Positions 54,191-63,280 of a DNA stretch of 64,000 nt are shown here, piece by piece. The notes beneath the pieces are model-generated. The model made no database searches and was not told the DNA's origin. It worked only from the letters and a program-made list of their open reading frames with translations. The translations under genes were made by a program, and so were the position numbers. Source of the stretch: Rhizophagus irregularis (Eukaryota > Glomeromycota > Glomeromycetes > Glomerales > Glomeraceae); NCBI RefSeq assembly GCF_026210795.1, contig NC_089450.1:248001-312000 (forward strand). The letters are read 5' to 3'. Each line of letters starts with the position of its first letter. Positions within the stretch are counted from its first letter, which is position 1.

Positions 54191-55401
54191 CTATGCAAAT
54201 ATACTGTACATGATTATTCTTTTCGAAATACCCTTGAACTGTTGCCTTTTTATCGCCGGCTCCTTCTCTACCCTATCCTTCAATAACCCAACAATGACCT
54301 CCATCACCCGCTTCACGTTTTTACACAACTCTGAATCCTCTTCCAAGGCATACTCGGTAAAGCGTATATTAAGAGGATTTTACTCGTACATGAAATCCCA
54401 TCCGAGGTAAATATAAAATACCATTCCGTAACGATTCCGTTGTTATAGTCGAAGTCATCCCCAAACGCTTCACCCGATTTACGTTTTCTCTTATTCTTAT
54501 TCACCTGTAATGCACTTTCACATTGAACCAAATTCTGAGCAAAACTTCATGAAGCTTTCCTCCGTGATGTAAATAAGTCCCTCGATGGCCTTGAATGCGT
54601 AATCAACTCAACTAGTATTTTCTTCACCAACAACTTCGAGTTGAGGAGCTAAGGTAAGTTCTTTATCGGTTATTCTTTTGACGATATAAAGCAAAGCATG
54701 AAGAATGGCTGAGATATATTCACAGCGCATAGGCAAGTATAGTCCCCATATTTCCCAGTCTGCGCTTTATTTCTTTTAAACATTGTTGCAACTCTTCGTC
54801 TTCATCTTCGAGCGGATAGGTTGCTTAGAATTCGAGTGAAAAAAAAGGAGTGCACTTAGAGAGATGTCACTGTATAGGTTTTTATGTGATAAAAGTTCTT
54901 GCAACAAACTCTGTACGTATTCGGTTACTATGTTCGAGTTTTCGGAAAAACCGTTAACATTGTTAACAGGTTTTTATATCACGTGATTCCTCTAACTTTG
55001 CTTCTTCGGATGCAATATTAAGTGCAGAATTACATTAGCGTTCTCGGATTCGTCCTCGCGGTCTGTTCTGTGAAACAACTTAGAGGAAAACCCGTTAACA
55101 ATGTTGTGGTTGCTCTGAATGAAATCCGGCATCCTTCACCGAAGAGCCCTCGCAAGTCTAGATTTAAAATCCTCTCTACTCTTCTCCAACTCCTCGATTC
55201 TACTCCCATGTTCCTCGTTACACTCCCTGAGTTTCGCCACCTCGCGTTTAAGATCAAAATTCTTAGAAGATAGGTCACTAATCACCCTCTTAAGCTTGTC
55301 AATCTTTTCACGATCTATCCAAGCTCGACCTCCAGCTCAGAGATACGCTGTCTCAAAAAATCAAGCTCAGATGGGTTAGTTGCAGTATCACTACCTGTCA
55401 T
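54191..55401 (-). pseudogene. Coiled-coil family pseudogene with MITE tip inserted
   Basis: The start MTGSDTATNPSELDFLRQRI is followed by a coiled coil (SRIEELEKSREDFKSRLARA). The frame slips after ELEVELG, and a TGA follows ...RLARALR. After a middle part containing FQSNHN-like and HRTDREDESEN strings comes a C-terminal domain. It has PMRCEYISAILHALLYIVKR, APQLEVVGEEN, then a TGA, FAQNLVQCESALQVNK after another shift, FGDDFDYNNGIVTEWYFIF, and NVKRVMEVIVGLLKDRVEKE up to the TAG at 54191. At 54850-54872 lies the tip of a CAGTGACATC-type MITE. From memory this domain set is a multi-copy Rhizophagus family, but its role is unknown. It has at least four lesions. Confidence 0.6.
54850..54872. mobile_element. 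Orphan tip of the CAGTGACACC-type MITE
   Basis: GTGCACTTAGAGAGATGTCA followed by CTGTATA matches one end of the MITEs at 15131 and 22180, including the TA flank. No second end is nearby, so it is a truncated insertion inside the coiled-coil pseudogene. Confidence 0.6.
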
Positions 55402-55569
55402 GGTTACACATACAGGGTAAAAATATTCAATTTTACGTGATAAATGTAATCAAACTTTATTAATAAAAGAATCGGGACGTTACCCGTGATACATGTAAAA
55501 ATAAATCGTTGCCGGAAGTGAAACGAGACACGGCCTACAATACATAATAAATGCGAACATATCACATTA

Positions 55570-56822
55570 CTAGTTATAAATACTATGAATATCTTCCTCT
55601 ATAAGAACGTGGCGAGGTTCTTCAGGTGCAGACGCGGGCGGACTGTCACTGAAATATTGAGAAATCAAGTTCCCTCGATGCATAACTCTGTATCCTACAA
55701 CCGTAGGATGAAATGCGCGAAGATAAAACGGAACATTTCTGTATTGGTGCGGCAACAGTTGTTGGACCTGAGCGTGAAGATTATTGACCAGTGGGCATGA
55801 TAAGGTACGTGAAGGTAATAGTTGCCATTTTTCCCAATTCTTTAGCTCCTGCGTCACCAGATATATATATATATGGAGGACAAAAATTTAGAGTTAGAGC
55901 TCAGCGAGAGTGGGCAGTCCTCCATTACTATCTTATGAACGCGACAAAAGGCATATACGCACTTTAATTTTTTCGCGGGAAAGTTGAGTCAACTTCTACT
56001 CATTGCCGCTTTATATCTTGTTTCTGTGGGGATCGCGGAATAAAAACCGAGGGTTGAAGATAAGGAAGATGATTATCGCTATGATATCAAGAAGCCTTTC
56101 AAAGCACATGAAGTCGGAATTTTCAAACCTTTTCACATCTTCCTCGCAAGTCTCAAAGTAGCTTTACGCCTGGCGATCTCGGAATTGCAAAGTCCTCAGC
56201 CCTTCATAGCATATGCTTTTGCCGTCAGTATTAACTTATAGGGTAGGTCCTGTGTCGTAACAACGCATTTTTCATATTCCTCTTGCGTTTGTATGGGAAA
56301 AAAGATAGAGGAATATGAAAAATTGCTGCGTATTTATTTCTTTCGAAATTGTTCTGTCGCACAAACCCAACCAACTCACATGACTAGCGGTTCTTCCGAG
56401 CTGCCCTTTTGGGCGCTAGTGATCGTCTCTCCGGAGTGCAGTAACTACTCGACCTGCTCGTTTCATCTGATGAAACAAATTAATCGGGGGAGACTTCAGA
56501 CGATTCTGAGACGAGTCCTTTACTTTCCATAATAAAATATAACTCTTCTGCCTGTTTTTCTAACTCGTTCAAAAAATAAATGCTTGCGAATTCAACTGGT
56601 TGTCAATCTGACTGAAGAGCTAGTTTTTGTCAAAGAGTTTGAATGGCTCTTGCTCTCGCAACTTGGCTACAATTTTAGAACGATCAAGAACATAGCACCA
56701 TTCCCTTTTTCTACCACTGCGCAGCTGTTTGCGCTCAATACCTATTTGGGAAAATTCTTTCCAAGTATATTACTAGAAAATGCCTTTTCACCATTACTTT
56801 TCACACCATTCAGAGTAATCAT
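55570..56822 (-). pseudogene. Large decayed gene of unknown family
   Basis: In order from 56822: MITLNGVKSNGEKAFSSNIL, a frame slip after GKNF, then IERKQLRSGRKREWCYVLDR and KLREQEPFKLFDKN. After stops come EFASIYFLNELEKQAEELYF, MESKGLVSESSEVSPD, a stop, and SSDETSRSSSYCTPERRSLA. Further on are EEYEKCVVTTQDLPYKLIL and a stop after AYAMKG. The last open frame, 55857-55570, contains ELKNWEKWQLLPSRTLSCPL and ends EEDIHSIYN. The local GC content is higher than around. All parts lie on one strand in one direction, so they come from one or two former genes. The family resembles Rhizophagus proteins I recall but cannot name. Confidence 0.5.
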
Positions 56823-57010
56823 AATATAATTCATTGCATCTTGAAAGCCAAAGATTACTCCAAGTAATTAAATTTAAACTCGCGATTTAAAATATATATA
56901 TACAAGTTTTTATTTGAATAATTTCTTTGGATACAATATAAATACAATAAATACAAGGTTCTTTCAAAATATCATTTTAATATAAATCGCAACAAAACCA
57001 TAGTTATTTT

Positions 57011-57340
57011 TTATCTGCGCCTATTGCGGCCATTATGACGACTATGATGTTTGTTCATATCGTCAATTGTTTTGAAAGTTCTTGTACAACCTTTACGAGG
57101 ACAAGTATAAGGTAAATAACTGAAATGACTTTGATATGAATTTTGCGACTGCTGGTTCGTACCGAATGATGGACCAGAATTTGACCTACCAGATGAAGAA
57201 TGTTTTGGTGGTGGTCTCTGTGGTCCCTGAATTAAGAAACGAAGTTTTCTGAGTATTAGAATAACCAAGATTTGACCAAATTAAAAGTATCCTACATTTA
57301 ATGTTAACATTTCCCATAACTTTTGGATTAATTCGGCCAT
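57011..57340 (-). CDS. Small single-finger protein, two exons (86 aa), promoter-sharing family
   Basis: Exon 1 57340-57296 encodes MAELIQKLWEMLTLN. An intron with GTAGGA...TTCAG borders follows, and exon 2 57226-57011 gives the rest. The N-terminal leader is short and helical, like MSDLIRTRW of the neighbour. The middle is Ser/Gln/Pro rich. The C-terminus is one C2H2-like finger with spacing C-x4-C-x12-H-x3-H (C57, C62, H75, H79), in the string CPRKGCTRTFKTIDDMNKHH, followed by a basic tail. The neighbour at 58264-58740 has the same finger. Upstream element at 57513-57614 in the right orientation. The finger may bind nucleic acid; one finger alone usually binds weakly. Confidence 0.7.
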
Positions 57341-57512
57341 CTTTAATTTACCTATTGAGTATAAAAAATTACTTCAGTTCTTGAATTTTATTATTACTGT
57401 ATAACAATATTAATTAAAATTTACCGAATTTTTTTTTTAAAAAAAATCGAAAGTTATAATTTTATAATTTTATATTAAAACAATCGAATAAATATAACCA
57501 TAATTGCTTTTT

Positions 57513-57614
57513 TCCTATATAGGAATAATTTTCCATGTACAGTGAATTAACATCATCAAACATTTGGCGTAAAAATAAAACTTTCAATCTGTAATGGTTT
57601 TTTCCCACTGATTG
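57513..57614 (-). promoter_or_regulatory. Conserved upstream element, copy 6
   Basis: In gene sense: CAATCAGTGGGAAAAAACCA, GATTGAAAGTTTTATTTTTA, CGCCAAATGTTTGATGATG, and GGAAAATTATTCCTATATAG. An AATATAAAATT core stands at about 57465-57478. Confidence 0.7.
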
Positions 57615-58263
57615 TTTTTGAATACTGCTCGTGTTACAGCCTAAATTTTGCCAATTCTACTAAAGATAGCAAATATCTTAGAGACCATTCCATTTTCTTT
57701 CTGAGATTATTATCCAATATTACAGTAGGAAGCTGTAACATACTTCGAGATGCAGAAGAAAAATTAGTAAAATAATATATCTAGAATAATGGTAAACATA
57801 TGAATGGTATAAATTTTTTGAATCGCAAAACTCAGTAAATTCTCATTAAAGCTCAAGACGTGATATTGGTTGTACTAAACGCACTATTTTAGAGTTACAT
57901 TTTTAAATTATGTTTCAGAAGTTAATCCAAACTTGACGAAATAAAAAGTCATACGCGTAGAAGCCTGTAAATATGTTTATTTTTTTTAATCTTAGACTTT
58001 TATCAACTTTAGCGGCTTCGAGTATTAATCAAACTTGACCATTTGCAATTAGGTAAATTTATATTCAAAAGCAACATAATAAATTGTAATATGAAATTTG
58101 GACACACAAAGTTTAATTATACAAATTTAACAGCAGCACATTAATTTCTGTACATGTATTTTTATTTGAAAATTTTCTATTGTTACAATATAAATATAAT
58201 ATTCTTTCAAAAACTTGCTAATTTTTGTAGGTCACAACAATATAATACTATAGTTATTTTTTT
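57615..58263. other. Spacer between the two finger genes
   Basis: Contains a distal region repeated beyond the neighbouring element at 59024-59430: GACCATTCCATTTTCTTTCT, TCATCCAATATT-like strings, and TTCTCATTAAAGC.CAAG. This shows that the 57-58 kb and 58-59.5 kb units are tandem duplicates of a whole gene plus upstream region. No separate gene is supported. Confidence 0.45.
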
Positions 58264-58740
58264 TTATCTACGCTTATTGCCGTTATGACGACTAAAATGT
58301 CTATTCATACTATCAATTGTTTCAAAAGTTCTTGTACATCGTCTATGAGGACAAGAGTAAGATGAAGAACTGGTGCGACTTTGAGGTTCATTTTGTGGCT
58401 TCTGATTCATATCGGAACGTTTATTATTTGGCACCTTGTTCATACCAGATGATGGACCGGAACGACTTTGAGATTTGTTTTGTGGTCTTTTTGGTGAACC
58501 CTGGCTCATAACGGATGAAGGACTAGGACTGAAACTACATTGAGATTGTCTCTGGCTCGTACCGGATGAAGGACTAGGACCGGAGCTCGATGCATATGAG
58601 GAGCTATATGTTTGCTTTTTACCAGACTTTTTACCAGACGGTAGTCCGACCATTTTTCTTATCCAATTTAAAACATTATTAATTCGTCTTTTAATCTCTT
58701 TCCGTGTCTTCTCCCACCGAGTACGGATTAAGTCGCTCAT
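58264..58740 (-). CDS. Small single-finger protein (158 aa), promoter-sharing family
   Basis: The ATG at 58740 lies in the context AAACCAAGGATGAGCG. Residues 1-32 form a basic, probably helical leader (MSDLIRTRWEKTRKEIKRRI). Residues 35-127 are Ser/Pro/Gln rich with repeats of the PSPSSGTSQ, PSPSSVMSQ and GPSSGMNK type. A block MNQKPQNEPQ (111-120) matches the 41682-42077 gene. The C-terminal finger has C130, C135, H148 and H152 (C-x4-C-x12-H-x3-H) in CPHRRCTRTFETIDSMNRHF, with a basic tail. A TTTTTATAG acceptor lies just before the ATG, so a 5' UTR intron is likely. It unites the finger branch and the MNQKP branch of the family. Confidence 0.75.
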   Translation of the reverse strand: MSDLIRTRWEKTRKEIKRRINNVLNWIRKMVGLPSGKKSGKKQTYSSSYASSSGPSPSSGTSQRQSQCSFSPSPSSVMSQGSPKRPQNKSQSRSGPSSGMNKVPNNKRSDMNQKPQNEPQSRTSSSSYSCPHRRCTRTFETIDSMNRHFSRHNGNKRR

Positions 58741-58879
58741 CCTTGGTTTATCTATAAAAATGACAAAAAACTTTAAATTCTTTCCCGAATTTTTGCATTA
58801 AAACACACCAAAACAATTAGAATTACACCTACAAAAAGTCGGATAACGAAAAATTACCAAACTTGAAAAAAAAGTATAA

Positions 58880-59023
58880 ATGAAGAATTGGTCGTTTTAT
58901 ATTGAAAACAAAAACAACATAAATAATCCTTTCCAATATAGGAATCATTTTCCACTTACATTAAATCAAATGTTTGGCGTAAAAATTAAACTTTCAATCT
59001 AACAGTTTTTTTCCCACAGATTG
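58880..59023 (-). promoter_or_regulatory. Conserved upstream element and core, copy 7
   Basis: In gene sense: CAATCTGTGGGAAAAAAACT, GATTGAAAGTTTAATTTTTA, CGCCAAACATTTGATTTAAT, GTAAGTGGAAAATGATTCCT and ATATTGGAAAGG. The core ATATAAAACGACCAATTC is followed by TTCATTTATAC. It lies about 140-280 bp before the start at 58740. Confidence 0.7.
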
Positions 59024-60159
59024 TACTTGAACACTGCTTGTGTTACCACAATTCTTTCTTACAAATCATTCCATTTTTCTTTCTGAGAATATCATCCAAT
59101 ATTGTGCTAGGAAGATGTTAACGTAAGAATAATGGTAATTCGCAATACGTTTTTTATTATATATAGATGAATTATCCTCTGGAAAATTCTGATTTTACGT
59201 TTTCGTTATACTACACTTTTCCGAAGTCTGAGAGACACTCTCTTTCTATAAGCTTCTGATAAGGGTTGTTGATGAATTCTACTTCACTAGATGTGTTGAA
59301 AAGTATATCTTGAAATTAGATGGAAATCAAGAATTTCTGGAATGATTGCAAGACTCGGTAAGTTCTCATTAAAGCGCAAGGCATATTGAAGACGTCTGAT
59401 CTTTTAGATTATTGGTTGTACTAAACGTTAGAACTACAACAATGTTACAATTATACTTTAATTAAGTCATACGCATAGAGCTTGTAAATATATTTATTTG
59501 TTTTCACCTTCAGTACTTATCAACTTTAACTGCTTAACGTGAATATCAATCATTTAATCAAATTAAAATCGATCGAGCACTCAATCTTTAGATGCTGACC
59601 AATTGTAATTAACTATATATATATTCTTTGATTCAAATAAAATTGTGGCACAATGTTTAATTTTTCGATTGTATATGTATTGAATAAATATAAAAGCTAA
59701 GTATTGATAACCCATTTATAATACTACTAGATCAGTAAATACTAATACATATATATCTACGTTATATTAAAGTTACAGTTGACTTATTGTTATATTGAAT
59801 AGATAAAATTAAAGTTATAATAAAGTTATATAATAAATTTATTTTCAAAGCTGTAAATAAGTCGTAAAGTAATCTATAAACTCTATTTAAGAAATAGTAG
59901 TAGTGCTCTAATCCAAACTAATTGTAAATACTGAAATAATCTATTATTATGATTCAAATGTAAAAAATGTTCTGTCAGTAATAAACATTAAACAGTCTTG
60001 AAGAAATAAAAATTTCATTAATTATTAAGAAAATTACATTTAACATATAAAATGTCTTGCTCAAAATTATCTAATATGGATAACCATCATACATTGCAAC
60101 AATAAAAGAATTGGACTATTTAACTAACAATTTGATTATTCAAAATTTAACACAAAAGG
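59024..60159. other. Intergenic region
   Basis: The first 430 bp repeat parts of 57615-57900. Beyond that the sequence is AT-rich with no supported gene. Confidence 0.35.
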
Positions 60160-60405
60160 ATGACTTCAATAATCAAATTAATATATTTGGAACACCACAA
60201 AGATGTCGTATGCGTTGATCACGCAGATAAAATATTTATAACTAATGGAAAATGTGTAAATATAATTGATATTTATCATACCATAGATCGTGCAAGTGCA
60301 CAGAAAATAATAATGGATATAAAATGCATAGATAAAGATATACAGTATCAACATGTATATTATGATTATCTATTAAGAGAAAAAAATATGATAATTATTG
60401 CATAA
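60160..60405 (+). CDS. Hypothetical 81-aa protein
   Basis: An open frame starts MTSIIKLIYLEHHKDVVCVD and includes KCVNIIDIYHTIDRASAQKI and YQHVYYDYLLREKN. Its balanced composition is less AT-driven than nearby frames. No promoter element, splice site or known domain is visible, and the last residues (MIIIA) run into AT-rich sequence. It could be a small gene, a fragment of a larger one, or chance. Confidence 0.3.
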   Translation: MTSIIKLIYLEHHKDVVCVDHADKIFITNGKCVNIIDIYHTIDRASAQKIIMDIKCIDKDIQYQHVYYDYLLREKNMIIIA

Positions 60406-60591
60406 TACTTGACAATTATCATTTTGTAATGATTTATTACATTAATATTATAATTCAAAAACCTGTCAATATTCATGTTAACATACTGCATGTATATGTC
60501 AACATTATGATTACATGGATGGTATAATGATTGTAAAATCATGTCAAAAAAATTGGCCTTGACAGCAAAGTAAGTCAATTAACGAATGAAT

Positions 60592-60790
60592 CCTTGAAAT
60601 TCAGGTGATAACATGACAATCGGGGGGAAACATTATTACACATTAAGAGTATTTATTTCACACAAAATGTTTGATGATGTTAACATACTTTAATTCTATT
60701 TAAGTGGAAAATTATTCGGGAAAAAAAAATATATTTATTTCAATATAAATTGATTAATTCATCATTTATAATTTCACTTTTTTAGAAAAT
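60592..60790 (+). promoter_or_regulatory. Conserved upstream element and core, copy 8
   Basis: CTTGAAATTCAGGTGATAAC, then CAATCGGGGGGAAAC, TGTTTGATGATGTTAACATA, TACTTTAATTCTATTTAAGT, GGAAAATTATTC and the core CAATATAAATTGATTAATTC ATCATTTATA. It is nearly the same as 44431-44610 (other strand). Here it stands directly in front of the nuclease-like gene copy rather than a small gene. Confidence 0.7.
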
Positions 60791-61002
60791 TTGCCGCATC
60801 ATGTAACAACCCTTTCCCGGCAACGTTTTTTATTGTATAACGAAGTACTATTTTTATATACTGAGAGCGGTCACGACGGTCACGTGCAATGATGCAATGT
60901 CTGTCAGCCTGTGCGACATAAAACCTATATTAACGCCCAGAGAAATAAATTTTTTTCAAGAGGGACTTCCTATATTGTTTTCGAACATATTCATATTTTA
61001 AA

Positions 61003-62035
61003 ATGTCTGACCTAGTTGCGAGAATTTTTCACCCTGCATTACGTACTCTCCCTAAATATGCGTCTATGTTCCAACAAGAACATCTTGATGCACTGCGAGT
61101 GAGTTATGAGCCAGCTAACAAACACGAAGTTATACGTCACCTGATATTAAAGGCACAAATTACATTATGACATTATGTTAACAATCAATTTAAAGCGGAT
61201 AAATAATTTGAATGTTGTCTAGTCACCATTCCGGAAAAATACATTCTCCCAAAGGTTGATTTTGATATACTTAAAGATGAATATTTCAACGTTGAAAGTC
61301 TTGAAATTGAGGATGACTGCGTCAGAACATTTGTTGATAAGCTGCACGATGTTATCGAAATACCGCCTGCCGCTACAGGAACAAGCGATTCTATGACTGA
61401 TACACTGATAAACGATCTGCTAGTTCGTGTTGTCAACTTTGATAATTGGCCCTTTAAAGTTAAGTTGTGACCTAACTACGAGAAAATTTTTTTGTTTGTG
61501 TGGTGAACTTCTTTTAAATTTGTTTATTTTAAATTTTAGACTTGAACCACCCCTCAAACTATTCATAACTAATGGATCTGTGTCAGCATCACCTGAATTT
61601 GTGGTTAATAAGAAAAACATCGCTTTTATATGTGTAGAGGTATTATGGATTTGTCTTGTGATATATATATCTTAAGAAATCTTAATTATTATTCACTCAA
61701 ACAGCTTTTTAAAACAAGATAAACACTTTAAACATATCTACTCCTTGAATGGTTTTGGAGAATGTCAACTCGCTGCTGAAATACTAGCTTGCGGGTATGA
61801 GAATATGCTTGAGGATTATGTTGATCAAGAAATTTTTACCCTCCGTGTCATTTTTACATATGTAACGTTTTACCGAGCCGAAATTCCCGCATCATATTGA
61901 AAGAAAATTGTTGTAGAACCGCCAAAAAGGCAGTCAATTGTGATTAAAAGGTGGCCAAAGGAAAATCGTAGAAATAGAAGAAAAGCGGTGATAACGGATC
62001 TTATCAAGATTCGTCAATATCTTTTGAAAGATTAA
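61003..62035 (+). pseudogene. PD-(D/E)XK nuclease-like gene, right copy (disabled)
   Basis: It starts MSDLVARIFHPALRTLPKYA. Relative to the left copy, an internal segment of exon 1 is deleted without changing frame. Exon 2 (IPEKYILPKVDFDILKDEYF ... GTSDSMTDTLINDLLVRVV) keeps the 10 bp lost from the left copy. Lesions: the first donor is GC instead of GT. The acceptor before DKH reads AACAAGATAAAC instead of AACAGGATAAAC, which destroys the join of the E-D-K motif. A TGA stands where the left copy has Trp (ASYW), and 27 bp are missing near the C-terminus (SSLNLAEPS lost). Since the two copies have different lesions, each decayed independently after duplication. Confidence 0.65.
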
Positions 62036-62369
62036 TTTAGCAGTGTTTTATTTCAGTAATGTGTGATAGGTATATAAATTCAACATATACATATACCTTC
62101 CGAATCGATCTTGGATTGAGGAAGATTTATTTTTTGCGTGTTACATCACACCACTATTAATAAACTTGGCAAAAAGTGTGAGAATTTTCTTCACGGGGTG
62201 GGATCACATGATTTTATTTTCACGAAATAGTGCAATTTTATTCAAATAAAATAAATTCATCATTAGAATGGATCATATTATATGTACTACATTAAATGGG
62301 TAAAAACAAGAAATTTAACAAGAATTGGGTTAATAATAGAGAAAATTGTTTGAAAAAAGAACAATAGTA
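62016..62369. repeat. Direct repeat of 3' flank, unit 1
   Basis: AATATCTTTTGAAAGATTAA through GAAAAAAGAACAATAGTA recurs at 62932-63280. Its left part is also shared with the left duplication block (46860-47030). Unit 1 continues with GTAATTGTATTT, unit 2 with a new element. Confidence 0.85.
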
Positions 62370-62931
62370 GTAATTGTATTTTTTTCATGATTTTATGTGC
62401 TATGCAGTAAATACCTCCTTTCAGAAGGAATATGAAAAATAAACAAATCTGAAAAAAAATTATATGTGCACATGTGTGCACATGTGCGCATAAAGCATTT
62501 TTTTTTTTGTGCACAATCAAAAAATTTGTCATATTTTTATTAATAATTTTTTAAGGCAAATAAAAATTAAAATGTGCACATGAATTTTATACGATTCAGT
62601 TTACTACGAAACTGTAATGCAAGTGTTGATTTTGTTTACTTATGGCTTTTACGACTTTTAATGCTTATATTGTGCTTTACATGGAGCAGTTTTGCTATTT
62701 TTAAAAAAGTTTTAATGAATAAAATACCCAATAAGAGCTTATATAACTCCTGACTCATAAAACCAAGTCATCTAGACCATATGTGACGATTGTGACGCAT
62801 CAAATATGTAAATTTTAATCGACTTGCCCTTAATTAAATAATAATGGATTTTTAAAAAACGCTTGTTCCTTCAGATGTTTCTTTAAGTTCTCTAATAAAT
62901 CAGCTTTTAAATATATATAATCCTCTCAAAA
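62370..62931. other. Spacer between the two direct repeats
   Basis: Holds a TGTGCACATGTGTGCACATG simple repeat at about 62464-62490 and AT-rich sequence. No gene supported. Confidence 0.4.
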
Positions 62932-63280
62932 AATATCTTTTGAAAGATTAATTTAGCAGTGTTTTATTTCAGTAATGTGTGATAGGTTTATAAATTCAAC
63001 ATATACATGTACCTTCCGAAATCTTGGATTGAGGAAGATTTATTTTTTGCGTGTTACTATTAATAAACTTGGCAAAAAGTGTGAGAATTTTCTTTACGGG
63101 GTGGGATCACATGATTTTATTTTCACGAAATAGTACAATTTTATTAAACAAAATACAAATAAAATAAATTCATCATTAGAATGGATCATATTATATGTAC
63201 CATTAAATGGGTAAAAACAAGAAATTTAACAAGAATTGGGTTAATAATAGAGAAAATTGTTTGAAAAAAGAACAATAGTA
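62932..63280. repeat. Direct repeat of 3' flank, unit 2
   Basis: A diverged copy of 62016-62369. It ends exactly at AATAGTA, after which a CAGTGCGGTACC element start follows, so the end of this unit is a transposon insertion point. Confidence 0.85.

Larger units (their letters stand above)
60565..62285. repeat. Inverted segmental duplication, right copy
   Basis: Matches 46770-48445 in inverted orientation. It begins with the tail of the 48425 gene (AAGTCAATTAACGAATGAA), carries a full conserved upstream element, the nuclease-like gene, and the 3' flank with TTTTTTGCGTGTTAC. The end of the block is repeated once more at 62932-63280. Confidence 0.8.

Noticed and set aside
55022-55379. Plus-strand frames opposite the coiled-coil pseudogene
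   Set aside because: They are antisense of a clear coiled-coil coding sequence (EELEKSREDFKSRLARA) on the minus strand.
62287-62532. 81-codon minus-strand frame
   Set aside because: It spans the GTGCACATGTG simple repeat and part of a non-coding duplicated flank; no support as a gene.
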